This document shows, piece after piece, positions 26,747 through 34,761 of a DNA stretch of 64,000 bases. The notes beneath the pieces were generated by a model. It made no database searches. It had not been told where the DNA came from and saw only the letters and a list, made by a program, of their open reading frames with translations. The DNA lies in the IMG/VR virus record IMGVR_UViG_3300018080_000149, positions 23,401 to 87,400 of that record; one strand, 5' to 3'. Position numbers and translations under genes: made by a program. Source of the DNA: a virus. How positions within the stretch are numbered: the stretch's first letter is position 1; each line of letters begins with the position of its first letter.

Positions 26747-27567
26747 AGGCCAGCTTTGCGAGCTAGCTCACTGTGAATGTCAGCTACCGTCATGAACGGG
26801 AAGCGCCAGGCGAAGCCGTAGCCCTCCTTCCCAGGCTTGACCTTGAGAAGCTGCCCAAGCGCCTTGTACGTCTTAGACCCGTTCTTCGCCAACGGGAGAC
26901 CACCATGGCCACCGATTGGTGAACCCATGCCGTCCATGATCTTGATGTCTCTGTTGTAGAACGTATGGCCAGGCGAGTAGTGGGTCACAACCCTGTTGAA
27001 CGTACACTGGCGAGCGCACAGCGCGTCACGTAGGAGATCACCGAAACTGTCATCACCGGAGCCGGGAGCCGAGTTTGGGTCATCGTCAGGATCGTCCCCC
27101 GTCGAGCAGGCGTAGAGAATCACAACCGGAGCGGGGTGACGACCGATAGCCGCCACGAACCGCTCCCAGTGACCCCTGTCGGTGCTCGTGAACCGTCGAC
27201 CTGGGGTAGGACTCCTGATACCAAACTGGATACCGGAGATGTAGCCGTGACAGAAGAACACGTAGACTTGCGGATACAGATAGTCCCCTGTCTCCGGCCA
27301 GACTGTCCTGGCGGCTTCCATCTTTGACAAAAGCTGTCGGGCTTGAATGTGCTTGGAGTTCTCATTGTCGATGTAGTGGACTACCTTTTCGCGGTCGAGG
27401 CCGTAGTAGTCACAGAACATCTTTGCTCCTGGGTGAAACGCTCCCGTGGCGTCACGCTTACCCTGAGTGTTGAACTCTGGAGCGAAGACGATAACCTCTT
27501 CGTTTGAAAGCAATGGTTGTTCCACTCCGCTAGCGATCTTATCATTGTAAGGGTTAGGTTCCAACAT
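26740..27567 (-). CDS. Putative caspase-fold (clan CD) cysteine peptidase
   Basis: 275 residues. The pair expected for caspase, gingipain and CHAT-like peptidases is visible: hydrophobic strand plus HG (VYVFFCHGYISG, His107) and hydrophobic strand plus AC-S (VVILYACSTGD, Cys154). The spacing of 47 residues is normal for the fold. An Asp-rich loop follows Cys154. It is not an obvious prohead protease, since one exists elsewhere. It may process a virion protein or act on a host target. The ribosome site is AAGGAAGGG. The catalytic assignment rests on motifs only. Confidence 0.5.
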   Translation of the reverse strand: MLEPNPYNDKIASGVEQPLLSNEEVIVFAPEFNTQGKRDATGAFHPGAKMFCDYYGLDREKVVHYIDNENSKHIQARQLLSKMEAARTVWPETGDYLYPQVYVFFCHGYISGIQFGIRSPTPGRRFTSTDRGHWERFVAAIGRHPAPVVILYACSTGDDPDDDPNSAPGSGDDSFGDLLRDALCARQCTFNRVVTHYSPGHTFYNRDIKIMDGMGSPIGGHGGLPLAKNGSKTYKALGQLLKVKPGKEGYGFAWRFPFMTVADIHSELARKAGLI

Positions 27568-27583
27568 TGCGGCCCTTCCTTCC

Positions 27584-28105
27584 TCAAATTGGTCTGAAAT
27601 TAGGGTGGTAGGGATACATGAAGTTGAACAGCTTGCCTGGGTGTATAACCTCGGCGTCTAACTGTTCCCAGCTCTCAACCCCAACGTCCCGTAGGACTAC
27701 CGACACAAACTCTGAGCAGTGAAGCTCACGAGGATTGTAACGAGGGCGCGAGATATGGCCCGTCTTCAGATACCACCACAGTTTGATCCCGTTCATAATG
27801 ATGCCCCAGTCATAGGGCGTACCGATCTTGTCTATCGCTGAAGCGATAGCTTGTCGCACTGTATCCTGACTGACACCAACAAGCTCAAAGCGCCTGAACG
27901 TTGGGTACTTGGCCCACACTTTACCCATGCGCTCTTTGACAACACCGTCTGACTGAGCGTGTATGGCCCACATACCACCAAAGGAAAGAGAACTGTACTC
28001 AATCCAGGCATGTGAACACCAGGAATCTGTCATACGACAAATCATCTTGGATGTGCGCTCGGTGTTCGTCCCTACGCCAACAACAAAGACATCAGCGGCG
28101 GGCAT
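27584..28105 (-). CDS. Permuted NlpC/P60 (YiiX-like) cysteine hydrolase
   Basis: 173 residues, ribosome site AGGAGA. His32 in SHAWIEY precedes GTPYDWG (residues 96-101) and the Cys in LHCSEFVS (Cys130). This His-then-Cys order is typical of the circularly permuted papain-like NlpC/P60 group (YiiX/YebB type), which cleaves amide bonds in peptides or lipids. It could be a lysis or cell-entry enzyme. No signal peptide. Confidence 0.68.
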   Translation of the reverse strand: MPAADVFVVGVGTNTERTSKMICRMTDSWCSHAWIEYSSLSFGGMWAIHAQSDGVVKERMGKVWAKYPTFRRFELVGVSQDTVRQAIASAIDKIGTPYDWGIIMNGIKLWWYLKTGHISRPRYNPRELHCSEFVSVVLRDVGVESWEQLDAEVIHPGKLFNFMYPYHPNFRPI

Positions 28106-28316
28106 CGAAGTCTCCTGTCAGACCAAGACCCGAGGCGATAGTCCTAAGCCCTGTACACGCGTCGCAAGTATCAACCATACGACACGTAGATTCCACAGGG
28201 GAGATACCATCTACCTCCTCCTCTGTCTCAGTTATGGAATTGCATAGCCGACAGATCAAGGTCAACTGACGCTTAGATTTGTCAAAAGCTGACCCGTCAC
28301 ACCACGGCCACCCCAT
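28092..28316 (-). CDS. Small zinc-ribbon protein
   Basis: 74 residues. Two Cys pairs, CRLCN and CDACTG, 29 residues apart, look like a four-Cys zinc site. Start overlaps the upstream stop (TAATG) and its end overlaps the next start. No function assigned. Confidence 0.55.
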   Translation of the reverse strand: MGWPWCDGSAFDKSKRQLTLICRLCNSITETEEEVDGISPVESTCRMVDTCDACTGLRTIASGLGLTGDFDARR

Positions 28317-28960
28317 TACCCGACGTTCCTCTCAAGCCAGCGAATAGCCACTTGCGATGTAGCGTTGATGACACCACCAGCCTCCACAGTCTTGTACGAC
28401 ATGCGAAGAAACTTCTTGACCACAGCGATGTCATCGGAGGAACACCCGTAGTTCTTCAGGGCTTCGGCGACACTCTGTGCCTGGTATATAGTGAACTCAC
28501 CCTCAGTGAGCCACCACGAAATCTCCAGGTTACAGCGGAACGCTTCCGCCTCAAAGATTGCTCTCTGGGCTCTATCCGCCAGGTAACGGATAACGAATGA
28601 GATAGGCTCGTGTCGATACTGTAGAACGTGTTGGTGCTCGTGGACACAGACCTTTACCTGGCTCTCAAGCGAGTGTGTCGAGGCGTCCCCGATCTCGAAC
28701 GGAATGTAGATGCGGTCACCGAGCGTCGTGGTGTACCGCTCCATGAATGTTCGTTTGTCAATAACATCAAGCTTGTCAAGGAACAACGCTACAAGTTGCA
28801 TCTCAGCGCCACCGCCGAGATTGGCCAACAAGTCGACAAAGTTCCCACCATCACCGATCTTACTAAGATCAATGTCACCCTTGCGAATGAGAGTAGTCCT
28901 GTAGTGGTCCATCATGTAATCCCAGAACCGACGGACATCTCTGCTTGTAAGGTCCTTCAT
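28316..28960 (-). CDS. Putative zinc metallopeptidase-like protein
   Basis: 214 residues. CVHEHQHVLQY gives an HExxH motif (His107, Glu108, His111) in a helix. A second helix about 30 residues later (AIFEAEAFRCNLEISWWL) has Glu residues in the right zone for a third zinc ligand (gluzincin-like EAEAF). I recognise no named family. It could act on host or virion proteins. Confidence 0.5.
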   Translation of the reverse strand: MKDLTSRDVRRFWDYMMDHYRTTLIRKGDIDLSKIGDGGNFVDLLANLGGGAEMQLVALFLDKLDVIDKRTFMERYTTTLGDRIYIPFEIGDASTHSLESQVKVCVHEHQHVLQYRHEPISFVIRYLADRAQRAIFEAEAFRCNLEISWWLTEGEFTIYQAQSVAEALKNYGCSSDDIAVVKKFLRMSYKTVEAGGVINATSQVAIRWLERNVG

Positions 28961-29157
28961 TGAAACGCGTTCCTTTCGCTTCTCAACGGTGGAGCCATAC
29001 GCCCCACATGATGTGTACAGACGTAATGCCTCTCTTTGACCGGCCTAAATGGGTCGTTATTCTTGAAGTAGACAACGACCTCTACTGACGTAAACGCCGG
29101 ACGTCCACAATCCGTAACCCAGCACTTGTGGGCGCGTCTAGTCCCCGGTCCCCTCAC
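28957..29157 (-). CDS. Small Cys/His mini-protein
   Basis: 66 residues from a GTG five bases after GAGGAGGGG. One zinc-like set, CWVTDCGRPA...HYVCTHH, spans residues 12-47. Overlaps both neighbours. Function unknown. Confidence 0.5.
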   Translation of the reverse strand: MRGPGTRRAHKCWVTDCGRPAFTSVEVVVYFKNNDPFRPVKERHYVCTHHVGRMAPPLRSERNAFQ

Positions 29158-29431
29158 TGGACCCCTCCTCTGGCTCAGGTAGGCACGTATGGCCAACCTC
29201 ATCGCCGTCCATCGTCTCCTGACACGAGAACGTTACATCACCGTTCACCTGGTCGCAGTCCATCATCGAACGCCAATGGCCTCGGGAGTCACAGATCTGA
29301 GCCTCATGGCCCTCACACCTTGTCGATTGAGCTGTACAGACTGCACAGCCGTAGGAAAAAACCAACAGCGCCAACATCAGTAGCGCCATGGCTATTGTTG
29401 CAAGGTTTAGCTTGTACAGATAGTCCTTCAC
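29138..29431 (-). CDS. Cys-rich small lipoprotein candidate
   Basis: 97 residues from a GTG overlapping the upstream stop (GTGA). The N-terminal hydrophobic helix ends in FSYGC, a lipobox-like site at about residue 29. The exported part has seven further Cys (CTAQSTRC, CDSRGHW, CDQ, SCQE, TCLP) suited to disulfides, then an acidic tail. Probably an envelope protein, and an outer-membrane spanin-type role is possible. Confidence 0.5.
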   Translation of the reverse strand: MKDYLYKLNLATIAMALLMLALLVFSYGCAVCTAQSTRCEGHEAQICDSRGHWRSMMDCDQVNGDVTFSCQETMDGDEVGHTCLPEPEEGSSEGTGD

Positions 29432-29592
29432 TTCTTCACCCCTTTACACGGCCCCATGTGAGCGAGGCCAGGCATCTTGTATCTGTTAGACGTGAGTCCA
29501 CACTTATCACAGCGCCACCTTGGTTTGAGATAACAACTATGATAGGTGCGAACCCACGCGTGTCTAATTGACGGAGATGATATCTTCGACAT
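29428..29592 (-). CDS. Zinc-finger mini-protein (54 residues)
   Basis: Starts MSKISSPSIRHAWVRTYH. CDKCG...AHMGPC forms a Cys2-His/Cys zinc pattern. Coupled by overlap to both neighbours. Function unknown. Confidence 0.45.
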   Translation of the reverse strand: MSKISSPSIRHAWVRTYHSCYLKPRWRCDKCGLTSNRYKMPGLAHMGPCKGVKK

Positions 29593-29743
29593 CGGTGAAC
29601 ACCCCGCCGAGGAGAACTTCGCAAATGGCTATGAACACCCGGACCAGCCAGCGAAGGAGCTTCAACGGTTGCGTAAATGAACGTAGGAGCCTGACCCACC
29701 AGAACCAAAGGATCTCAGGCCCAAACTGTACGATACCAGGCAT
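29564..29743 (-). CDS. Small membrane protein (59 residues)
   Basis: GAGGTAGTA precedes the ATG. The sequence is mostly hydrophobic and aromatic with scattered Arg (EILWFWWVRLLRSFTQPLKL, LVRVFIAICEVLLGGVF), giving two possible membrane segments. It could belong to the lysis or envelope gene set. Confidence 0.45.
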   Translation of the reverse strand: MPGIVQFGPEILWFWWVRLLRSFTQPLKLLRWLVRVFIAICEVLLGGVFTDVEDIISVN

Positions 29744-29745
29744 TA

Positions 29746-29937
29746 CTACCTCGTGTACTTCAAGGTGGTGAGTAGATTCTCCAGCTTGTTTACCCTGTCG
29801 TAGTGGAAGTCCCTACTTGGTAGCTCTTGCTCCGTAAAGCTCTCATACAGACTGAGTGACGCCCTGGACTGTTTGAGTTCACACGCCAACAGGTACTCGA
29901 CAGCCTCCTGAAGTGCCTTTAGTTTCTCCTCACTCAT
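29746..29937 (-). CDS. Small coiled-coil protein
   Basis: 63 residues starting MSEEKLKALQEAVEYLLACE, with GGAGG six bases upstream. Helical throughout. Start overlaps the previous stop (ATGAGTGA). Function unknown. Confidence 0.5.
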   Translation of the reverse strand: MSEEKLKALQEAVEYLLACELKQSRASLSLYESFTEQELPSRDFHYDRVNKLENLLTTLKYTR

Positions 29938-30160
29938 CCCGTTCCTCCCAGCGTCGAGCCAATCTCCCGAAGTAGCGGCCAAAGATGGGCATTATACCTA
30001 CAGAGGACAGCTTACTGTCCGCTCGAAGGCTACTAGATCGTACCATGTCATCGGCCAGCTTTCTTGCCTCAGATCTGAACAGTGGGTATGGGTAGCGATG
30101 GTATGGCCCAGTCTCCCCAACGTATGAGTACAGAAGACTGACATATGTATAGGCTCGCAC
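29930..30160 (-). CDS. Small Tyr/Arg-rich protein
   Basis: 76 residues, Tyr-rich N-terminus (YTYVSLLYSYVGETGPYHRY) and a basic C-terminus (FGRYFGRLARRWEER). It lies between ThyX and a coiled-coil gene and overlaps the next start. Function unknown. Confidence 0.45.
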   Translation of the reverse strand: MRAYTYVSLLYSYVGETGPYHRYPYPLFRSEARKLADDMVRSSSLRADSKLSSVGIMPIFGRYFGRLARRWEERDE

Positions 30161-30844
30161 CTACAGATCCTCTACGAGTACAGGACTGATCTGACTCAGA
30201 TCATCCTTGACTTTGTTGAATAGTGTTTGCATCTCTGGGGCGGCTTTCTTCGATGTACGGAGCCGTATCATGTGACGCCACTGTCGGAAGTTAGCCGTGA
30301 CTACTATGTCAGCCTTGAGACAGTGCGGTAGTAGGTAGCGGGCTGACTCACGGGCTACACCCTGATCGCGTTCGTGTTGGTAGTCTCGCACAGCCTCAGT
30401 AGCCACCTGTACCCAACGAGAAGGCTGAACCCCACTGTCAGACGTCAGCACAGTACCAGACTCATCGTAGCTCAACGTGTAGAGACCAACGTCACCGCTA
30501 AACATATGCGGTGGCTTGACAAATACAACCGCGTCCTTCTCTTCGATGTAGCGTGTAGAGGACTGAGTGAAGGCACACAGCCTGTGTCTAACGATCTCGT
30601 GAGTAGCGATTCGTGAACACTGGAACAGGAACGATACAGCGCTATGTTCCAGCACTGACTCATGAGGGTTCGGCCTGAACCCGAGGAGTTTCTTCAGGAG
30701 TTCCTCAGCCTCGGGCAGTAGGTAGACATTACCCACGCGCCCTCGCGAAATACCGGCGGCGTAAGCGCAGCGTATAAACTGGCTCACACACTCGTCCATT
30801 GGCGTCAACGCAGTAACGCGAGGATCTATGACTTGGATCTTCAT
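30161..30844 (-). CDS. thyX: Flavin-dependent thymidylate synthase
   Basis: 227 residues from the ATG preceded by AAAGGGG. The ThyX motif is present as RHR-LCAFTQSSTRY (residues 86-99), the flavin/dUMP site, with Gln where many members have Glu. SVLEHSAVSFLF and a late RQWRHMIRLRTSKKAAPE segment, the conserved C-terminal helix, also match. It makes dTMP from dUMP with FAD, NADPH and methylene-folate, supplying the replication genes at 45-63 kb. Confidence 0.92.
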   Translation of the reverse strand: MKIQVIDPRVTALTPMDECVSQFIRCAYAAGISRGRVGNVYLLPEAEELLKKLLGFRPNPHESVLEHSAVSFLFQCSRIATHEIVRHRLCAFTQSSTRYIEEKDAVVFVKPPHMFSGDVGLYTLSYDESGTVLTSDSGVQPSRWVQVATEAVRDYQHERDQGVARESARYLLPHCLKADIVVTANFRQWRHMIRLRTSKKAAPEMQTLFNKVKDDLSQISPVLVEDL

Positions 30845-30863
30845 GGGGTTGCGGCCCCTTTCT

Positions 30864-30980
30864 TTAGTGGTTAGCGAGTCCGTTGGCGTAGCCACACGCC
30901 ACACACGTCGCTAGTGGTAAAACAACGAACACGAGTGCTAGCGCCGCTAAGACGCCCATCGTAGATTTGAATGCTCTCAC
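30864..30980 (-). CDS. 38-residue single-pass membrane peptide
   Basis: A GTG follows AGGGG by five bases. One hydrophobic helix (MGVLAALALVFVVLPLATCV) fills most of the peptide. It is encoded directly after the lytic transglycosylase gene, so a lysis-related role (holin or antiholin-like) is possible. Confidence 0.4.
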   Translation of the reverse strand: MRAFKSTMGVLAALALVFVVLPLATCVACGYANGLANH

Positions 30981-30988
30981 AATAGCCC

Positions 30989-31591
30989 CTAGTCTATTGG
31001 CCAAGACTCGTCACAGTCTGGCCGGATCATACAGTAGAAGCGTCTGGCTTGCTTAGCTGAGAAGTCTAGCCTGGCGGCCTCCTCAGAGACACAACGACCA
31101 TACTTGTAGCTCGCAACCTTTCTCCACAGTGACCCCGGACACTCACGGAACATGTGAGACAACATGTTGACCCCTGTTCTGAATGAGCACTGAGGCGTCA
31201 TGTTGTACAGGTTCTTATGTTGACACCCGGAGGGCTGGAACTGTCGCCAGCCAGAGCTAGGGTGGATCTGCATAGCTCCAAGCTCGCCTCTCTTACCGCG
31301 TAGCCTACCGAGCCATACACTGTTCCAGAATGCGCTCTCCCGCCGGATGATAGCTGTTAGTACGTATGGGTAGTCCAGGCCGAACTCAGCGTCAGCGTCA
31401 ATGATACGCTGTGCCCACTCCAGGCGGCTGTCAGGCGACAGCTTTGAGTAACGGCCCAACTCCTCGACAGCCTCACTGATCTGATACAGATCGGCAAAGT
31501 CATCGGGTGACGTCCCGTCTGTGACGTCTGTCGGCTGAGCCAACACTGTCAGTGGGACAATGATTGCTAGTAGCGTAAGCGTCCACCTCAT
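30989..31591 (-). CDS. Exported lytic transglycosylase (SLT fold)
   Basis: 200 residues. An N-terminal signal peptide (hydrophobic residues 4-18, cleavage probably after VLA) is followed by the SLT pattern: AIIRRESAFW with catalytic Glu85, GELGAMQIHP (about 102-111), and a late ASYKYGR segment. It cleaves murein between MurNAc and GlcNAc. A signal peptide suggests Sec-dependent delivery, as in SAR or secreted endolysins. Six Cys after residue 120 may form disulfides. Confidence 0.82.
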   Translation of the reverse strand: MRWTLTLLAIIVPLTVLAQPTDVTDGTSPDDFADLYQISEAVEELGRYSKLSPDSRLEWAQRIIDADAEFGLDYPYVLTAIIRRESAFWNSVWLGRLRGKRGELGAMQIHPSSGWRQFQPSGCQHKNLYNMTPQCSFRTGVNMLSHMFRECPGSLWRKVASYKYGRCVSEEAARLDFSAKQARRFYCMIRPDCDESWPID

Positions 31592-31594
31592 AGG

Positions 31595-31816
31595 TCACTC
31601 CGTGTTGATTGGCTTGTGTAGGACGCCGTGGTCATCACAGAACGAGATCACAGCATCCTGATCAGTAAAGCTAATCTTCTCACCGCTGGGTAATGTCATC
31701 GAGCCAGGCATCTTCGCCGAGCGAGTTCCCGGCTTACCACAGTAGATACATTTCGCCCCAGGAGGGGCGTATGGGATGCCGAGATGGATCTCAACCATAG
31801 GCTGGGCTTCTGTCAT
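31595..31816 (-). CDS. Small zinc-ribbon protein
   Basis: 73 residues. CIYCGKPGT and a distal CDDHG form a zinc-type Cys3/His set. Overlaps the upstream stop. Function unknown. Confidence 0.5.
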   Translation of the reverse strand: MTEAQPMVEIHLGIPYAPPGAKCIYCGKPGTRSAKMPGSMTLPSGEKISFTDQDAVISFCDDHGVLHKPINTE

Positions 31817-32295
31817 CGCTTCTCCCCAGCGACACGGATCGTAATCGTGTCGCCCTTTGTTCTATACTCTGCTGTTGTGTGTCCTATGACAGAGCCGTGA
31901 CGATACATGGAGTCGCCCTTGTCCAGTACCTCACAGTGTACTGTGACCCACATGTTCTCTTTGCGGTCAATACGGTACTCCTCAAAGATACACAGGAACC
32001 CCTTTTTGAAGTGGTCCATGATGTATTCACAGAGATCTCCCACTGGATTTGCTTGGGGCCACTCCTCGTCTGGAATGGCTATCGCCACCCGGACGGTTGG
32101 GACGGTGTGTACTTTGACCGAGACGTCTGTGGGTGCGATGTCCATCGCGACACACACCGATTCTATGGGCGGTTCCTCCGCCCATTGGAAAGCGAGTGGA
32201 ACCGGCCCTGATTGCTTTTTAGCGTTCCAACCCCTACGGGTCAGGCGGCTAGCGATCAGGGCCGGTATATCCACACCTAAGCCGTTACTCTTCAT
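31813..32295 (-). CDS. Hypothetical protein
   Basis: 160 residues, alternating strands and helices (VKVHTVPTVRVAIAIPDEEW, MWVTVHCEVL, DTITIRVAGE). No family recognised. Overlaps both neighbours in the accessory operon. Confidence 0.5.
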   Translation of the reverse strand: MKSNGLGVDIPALIASRLTRRGWNAKKQSGPVPLAFQWAEEPPIESVCVAMDIAPTDVSVKVHTVPTVRVAIAIPDEEWPQANPVGDLCEYIMDHFKKGFLCIFEEYRIDRKENMWVTVHCEVLDKGDSMYRHGSVIGHTTAEYRTKGDTITIRVAGEKR

Positions 32296-33424
32296 TGCCT
32301 GAAACGATCTTATTCAGATCACGGAGGCGACTCAGTACCTCGATCCCCATGACCTGTGTGTCAGATCTTGCCATTGTGTTCTCAACCCACTCGATGAGGT
32401 TTGTCAGTTTGTAACGCGCCCTCGGTACGTCAATCACGTCTGCGTGATCCAGTTGATCCACCTTCGCCATGAGTTCTCGAATCTGTGCGTTTTTGTCCGC
32501 GAGCTTGACCTTGAGATCGTCAAAGAGCTTCTGCCAGTCAGCGCTACCTGACGTATCGCGCTCCAACATCACCTGATTTGACACAGGAGACTGGATACTC
32601 ACAGGGAGTCTCGTGTTTGCCTCGTATATACGCTCTCTAAGGAACTGAATGTACTCGACAACCGTTCGACAGGTATCCTCGACACCGGACATGTCCTCTT
32701 CGATGAGCCCTGTGTGAGCACAGATCATCTGACGAAACTGGACCATTGACTCGACCCAGCCGTCCAGTTTCTCTTGTGTCTCTGCGAGCCGTCGTTCCGC
32801 GTCTATCTTAGCCGCTGTAATCGTGTCGACACCGTCAGCCATACGCTGGTATGTATCTATAATCTCCTCGGGAGACATGCCGGTCTTGGAGATACCCATC
32901 GGACCCGGAAGCTCCAAGGTCTCGTACTGACGGAGGCGTTCTTCCTTGGCCAGCCATTGCTCTTTGTCTTTGAGCCTGGGCTCAGCGCGTTCCGCTTCGA
33001 GCCGTTTACGGAGTTCCAAGTTACGCTCGTCAGATTGCCTAAGTTTCGCCTCAAGATTACCAATCTTGTCGAGAAGCTTTGGAACCTTATCGGCCTCAAC
33101 AATCAATGCGTCGACCTTATCCTCTATGTCCCTTCGTATATGGTCTAGCGGGACATGAGAGGCTGCGCGGGAAGTATACCTCGTTGTAGAGTTACCCAGC
33201 TTCACAGCGAGGCTAATCAACTGTCTACGAAGTGAACGTGTCTCAACAATCGGTGCGTCGGCCTTATCCTCCATGGCTTTCCATTGAACCCACATAGGAC
33301 AAACCTTGGTACGCGCCCTAGCAATACCGTAGTAGTGAGCCCTGGTGTTCAAACACTTCGACTTACCAGAGTCATCCACTACGTCCGCCTCGTAGAACTT
33401 GCAAGTTCTACAGAACCTATCCAT
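32285..33424 (-). CDS. Coiled-coil protein with N-terminal Cys cluster
   Basis: 379 residues. The first 45 residues hold a Cys set (CRTCKFY, KCLNTR, VCPMW) like small zinc or Fe-S domains. Residues about 100-185 and 290-330 are long charged coiled coils (LRQSDERNLELRKRLEAERA; LFDDLKVKLADKNAQIRELM). Function unknown. It could be a structural or scaffold-type accessory protein. Confidence 0.55.
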   Translation of the reverse strand: MDRFCRTCKFYEADVVDDSGKSKCLNTRAHYYGIARARTKVCPMWVQWKAMEDKADAPIVETRSLRRQLISLAVKLGNSTTRYTSRAASHVPLDHIRRDIEDKVDALIVEADKVPKLLDKIGNLEAKLRQSDERNLELRKRLEAERAEPRLKDKEQWLAKEERLRQYETLELPGPMGISKTGMSPEEIIDTYQRMADGVDTITAAKIDAERRLAETQEKLDGWVESMVQFRQMICAHTGLIEEDMSGVEDTCRTVVEYIQFLRERIYEANTRLPVSIQSPVSNQVMLERDTSGSADWQKLFDDLKVKLADKNAQIRELMAKVDQLDHADVIDVPRARYKLTNLIEWVENTMARSDTQVMGIEVLSRLRDLNKIVSGNEE

Positions 33425-33448
33425 TACGACCCTCCTAACTACACGCGT

Positions 33449-33652
33449 CTAGTGTTTTGCCCGTTCACCATACGCGCGAGTGATATTCCAACCTGTCACA
33501 CGGTAACCCTTCACCATGTTTACAAGTTTGGCCAACAGCTCAAGAGCCTCGGCCACCTCAACTAGTTTGCTTTGATCTTGTACTTCAACAGCTAGTTCTA
33601 TCGGATCACGATGACCCTCGGTATAGACCAGTAACACTATCCTGTCTGCCAT
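33449..33652 (-). CDS. Small hypothetical protein
   Basis: 67 residues, compact alpha/beta (RIVLLVYTEGHRDPIELAVE, helix LVEVAEALELLAKLV). The ATG is the last part of a GATC palindrome that fills the gap to the upstream stop. No family recognised. Confidence 0.5.
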   Translation of the reverse strand: MADRIVLLVYTEGHRDPIELAVEVQDQSKLVEVAEALELLAKLVNMVKGYRVTGWNITRAYGERAKH

Positions 33653-33667
33653 GATCTGACTCAGATC
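33653..33667. repeat. GATC palindrome filling an intercistronic gap
   Basis: Minus strand reads TGATCTGAGTCAGATCATG: the first TGA is the stop of one gene and the final ATG the start of the next. Confidence 0.7.
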
Positions 33668-34112
33668 ACTTCGGAGGAATGAGCCCAGCCTGCTGAAGTT
33701 GGGCCATCTGTTCCGGCGTCACGCCGACTACGTTGTTGCCATCCATTGGTGGCCCATCATAGTCGTCCATGGGATTGTGGTTGAGATCGTTATCCACTTT
33801 CCTGTACTCCAGGAATGATGCGTACTCTCTGTGGATCATCTCATAGGCCGCCACCCCCACGTTCTCCGGTGTCACCTTGTACGCTGTGGTGTAACCCTGC
33901 ACCACGTAGCGTTTGATCGGACCTCGGTTGTATCCCCCGATACCAACCATGATCGCCTCTCTCATCACCTGTCCATTAGGCAACGGGGCGGTTCGGACCA
34001 TGATCTGGCCAGCGTCGAGAAGATGGTCGACCTTAGGGGATTCTACGAACTTACCGATGTAAAGCACGTTCATAACCATGATTACCGTAAGTTCTGGCTT
34101 TTTGTCGCCCAT
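33666..34112 (-). CDS. Hypothetical protein
   Basis: 148 residues; GAGGG lies five bases before the ATG at 34112, better than the upstream in-frame ATG. N-terminal beta domain (ELTVIMVMNVLYIGKFVESP, MVGIGGYNRGPIKRYVVQGY), then a polar tail ending PEQMAQLQQAGLIPPK, a motif common at the C-termini of phage proteins. Function unknown. Confidence 0.5.
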   Translation of the reverse strand: MGDKKPELTVIMVMNVLYIGKFVESPKVDHLLDAGQIMVRTAPLPNGQVMREAIMVGIGGYNRGPIKRYVVQGYTTAYKVTPENVGVAAYEMIHREYASFLEYRKVDNDLNHNPMDDYDGPPMDGNNVVGVTPEQMAQLQQAGLIPPK

Positions 34113-34160
34113 TTCAGCCCTCATTTGTCTTGATAGCGTGTAGCTACCGTTAGGTGAACT

Positions 34161-34238
34161 GCTTGATCGGATAACGATACTTTCTGTGTAGGTGTAATCA
34201 TGACACCGTAACTTCCAGTGATCGTTATCCGATCAAGC
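34161..34238. promoter_or_regulatory. 18-bp perfect inverted repeat with 42-bp spacer
   Basis: GCTTGATCGGATAACGAT (34161-34178) is repeated inverted at 34221-34238. Each arm contains a GATC palindrome unit (the right one exact, 34220-34234). No U-tract follows, so this looks like a paired operator rather than a terminator. It fills most of a 148-base gap between two genes. Confidence 0.6.
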
Positions 34239-34260
34239 CATTGGAATCCTTGCGTTTGTA

Positions 34261-34761
34261 CTACGTAGCGTCACTGAACGGGTCACTCTCTGTGTTGGTA
34301 TCCCGACACCTTGATCGGACACGGACAGATTTCCCCCTTTGCCATTTCTTAGAGCCCACGGGAACCACGTCGACCGAATCGAATAGCCGGCTGACTATGT
34401 CCTCCAATCTACAACAAATCAGTGACCTGCTCGGCCTTCTATACCGACAAAGAGTCTCTTCGTTCTGGTGGTCTGTAGGAGCTATGGCGAGAGCTGGTCT
34501 CCACTTGTCGAAGTATACCAACCAACGGTCATAGCCCGTTTTTGCCGATGACGTACCGACTGGTTCTAGTTGGAAATGAGCCTCAACTACCTCCTCACCC
34601 ACTACTGCGCCAGACTCGTCTAGCGCTTCCGATGTATGTTCGATGACCAATTCACGGCCTCGCTTCCACACCCGGAAGTCGGAGATGATTCTGTTGCTTT
34701 TCATTTCCTGTAGAATCGGTACGAGGTCGCCGAGGTTGGCGACTGATCGTACTTCGATCAT
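34261..34761 (-). CDS. Hypothetical protein
   Basis: 166 residues. N-terminal alpha/beta half (VPILQEMKSNRIISDFRVWK, VVEAHFQLEP) and a C-terminal Arg/Ser-rich half. The ATG lies within a GATC palindrome (34745-34759) and overlaps the upstream MazG-like stop. No family recognised. Confidence 0.48.
   Translation of the reverse strand: MIEVRSVANLGDLVPILQEMKSNRIISDFRVWKRGRELVIEHTSEALDESGAVVGEEVVEAHFQLEPVGTSSAKTGYDRWLVYFDKWRPALAIAPTDHQNEETLCRYRRPSRSLICCRLEDIVSRLFDSVDVVPVGSKKWQRGKSVRVRSRCRDTNTESDPFSDAT

Noticed and set aside
34161-34238. Rho-independent terminator
   Set aside because: The 42-base loop is long and no U-tract follows, so an operator is more likely.
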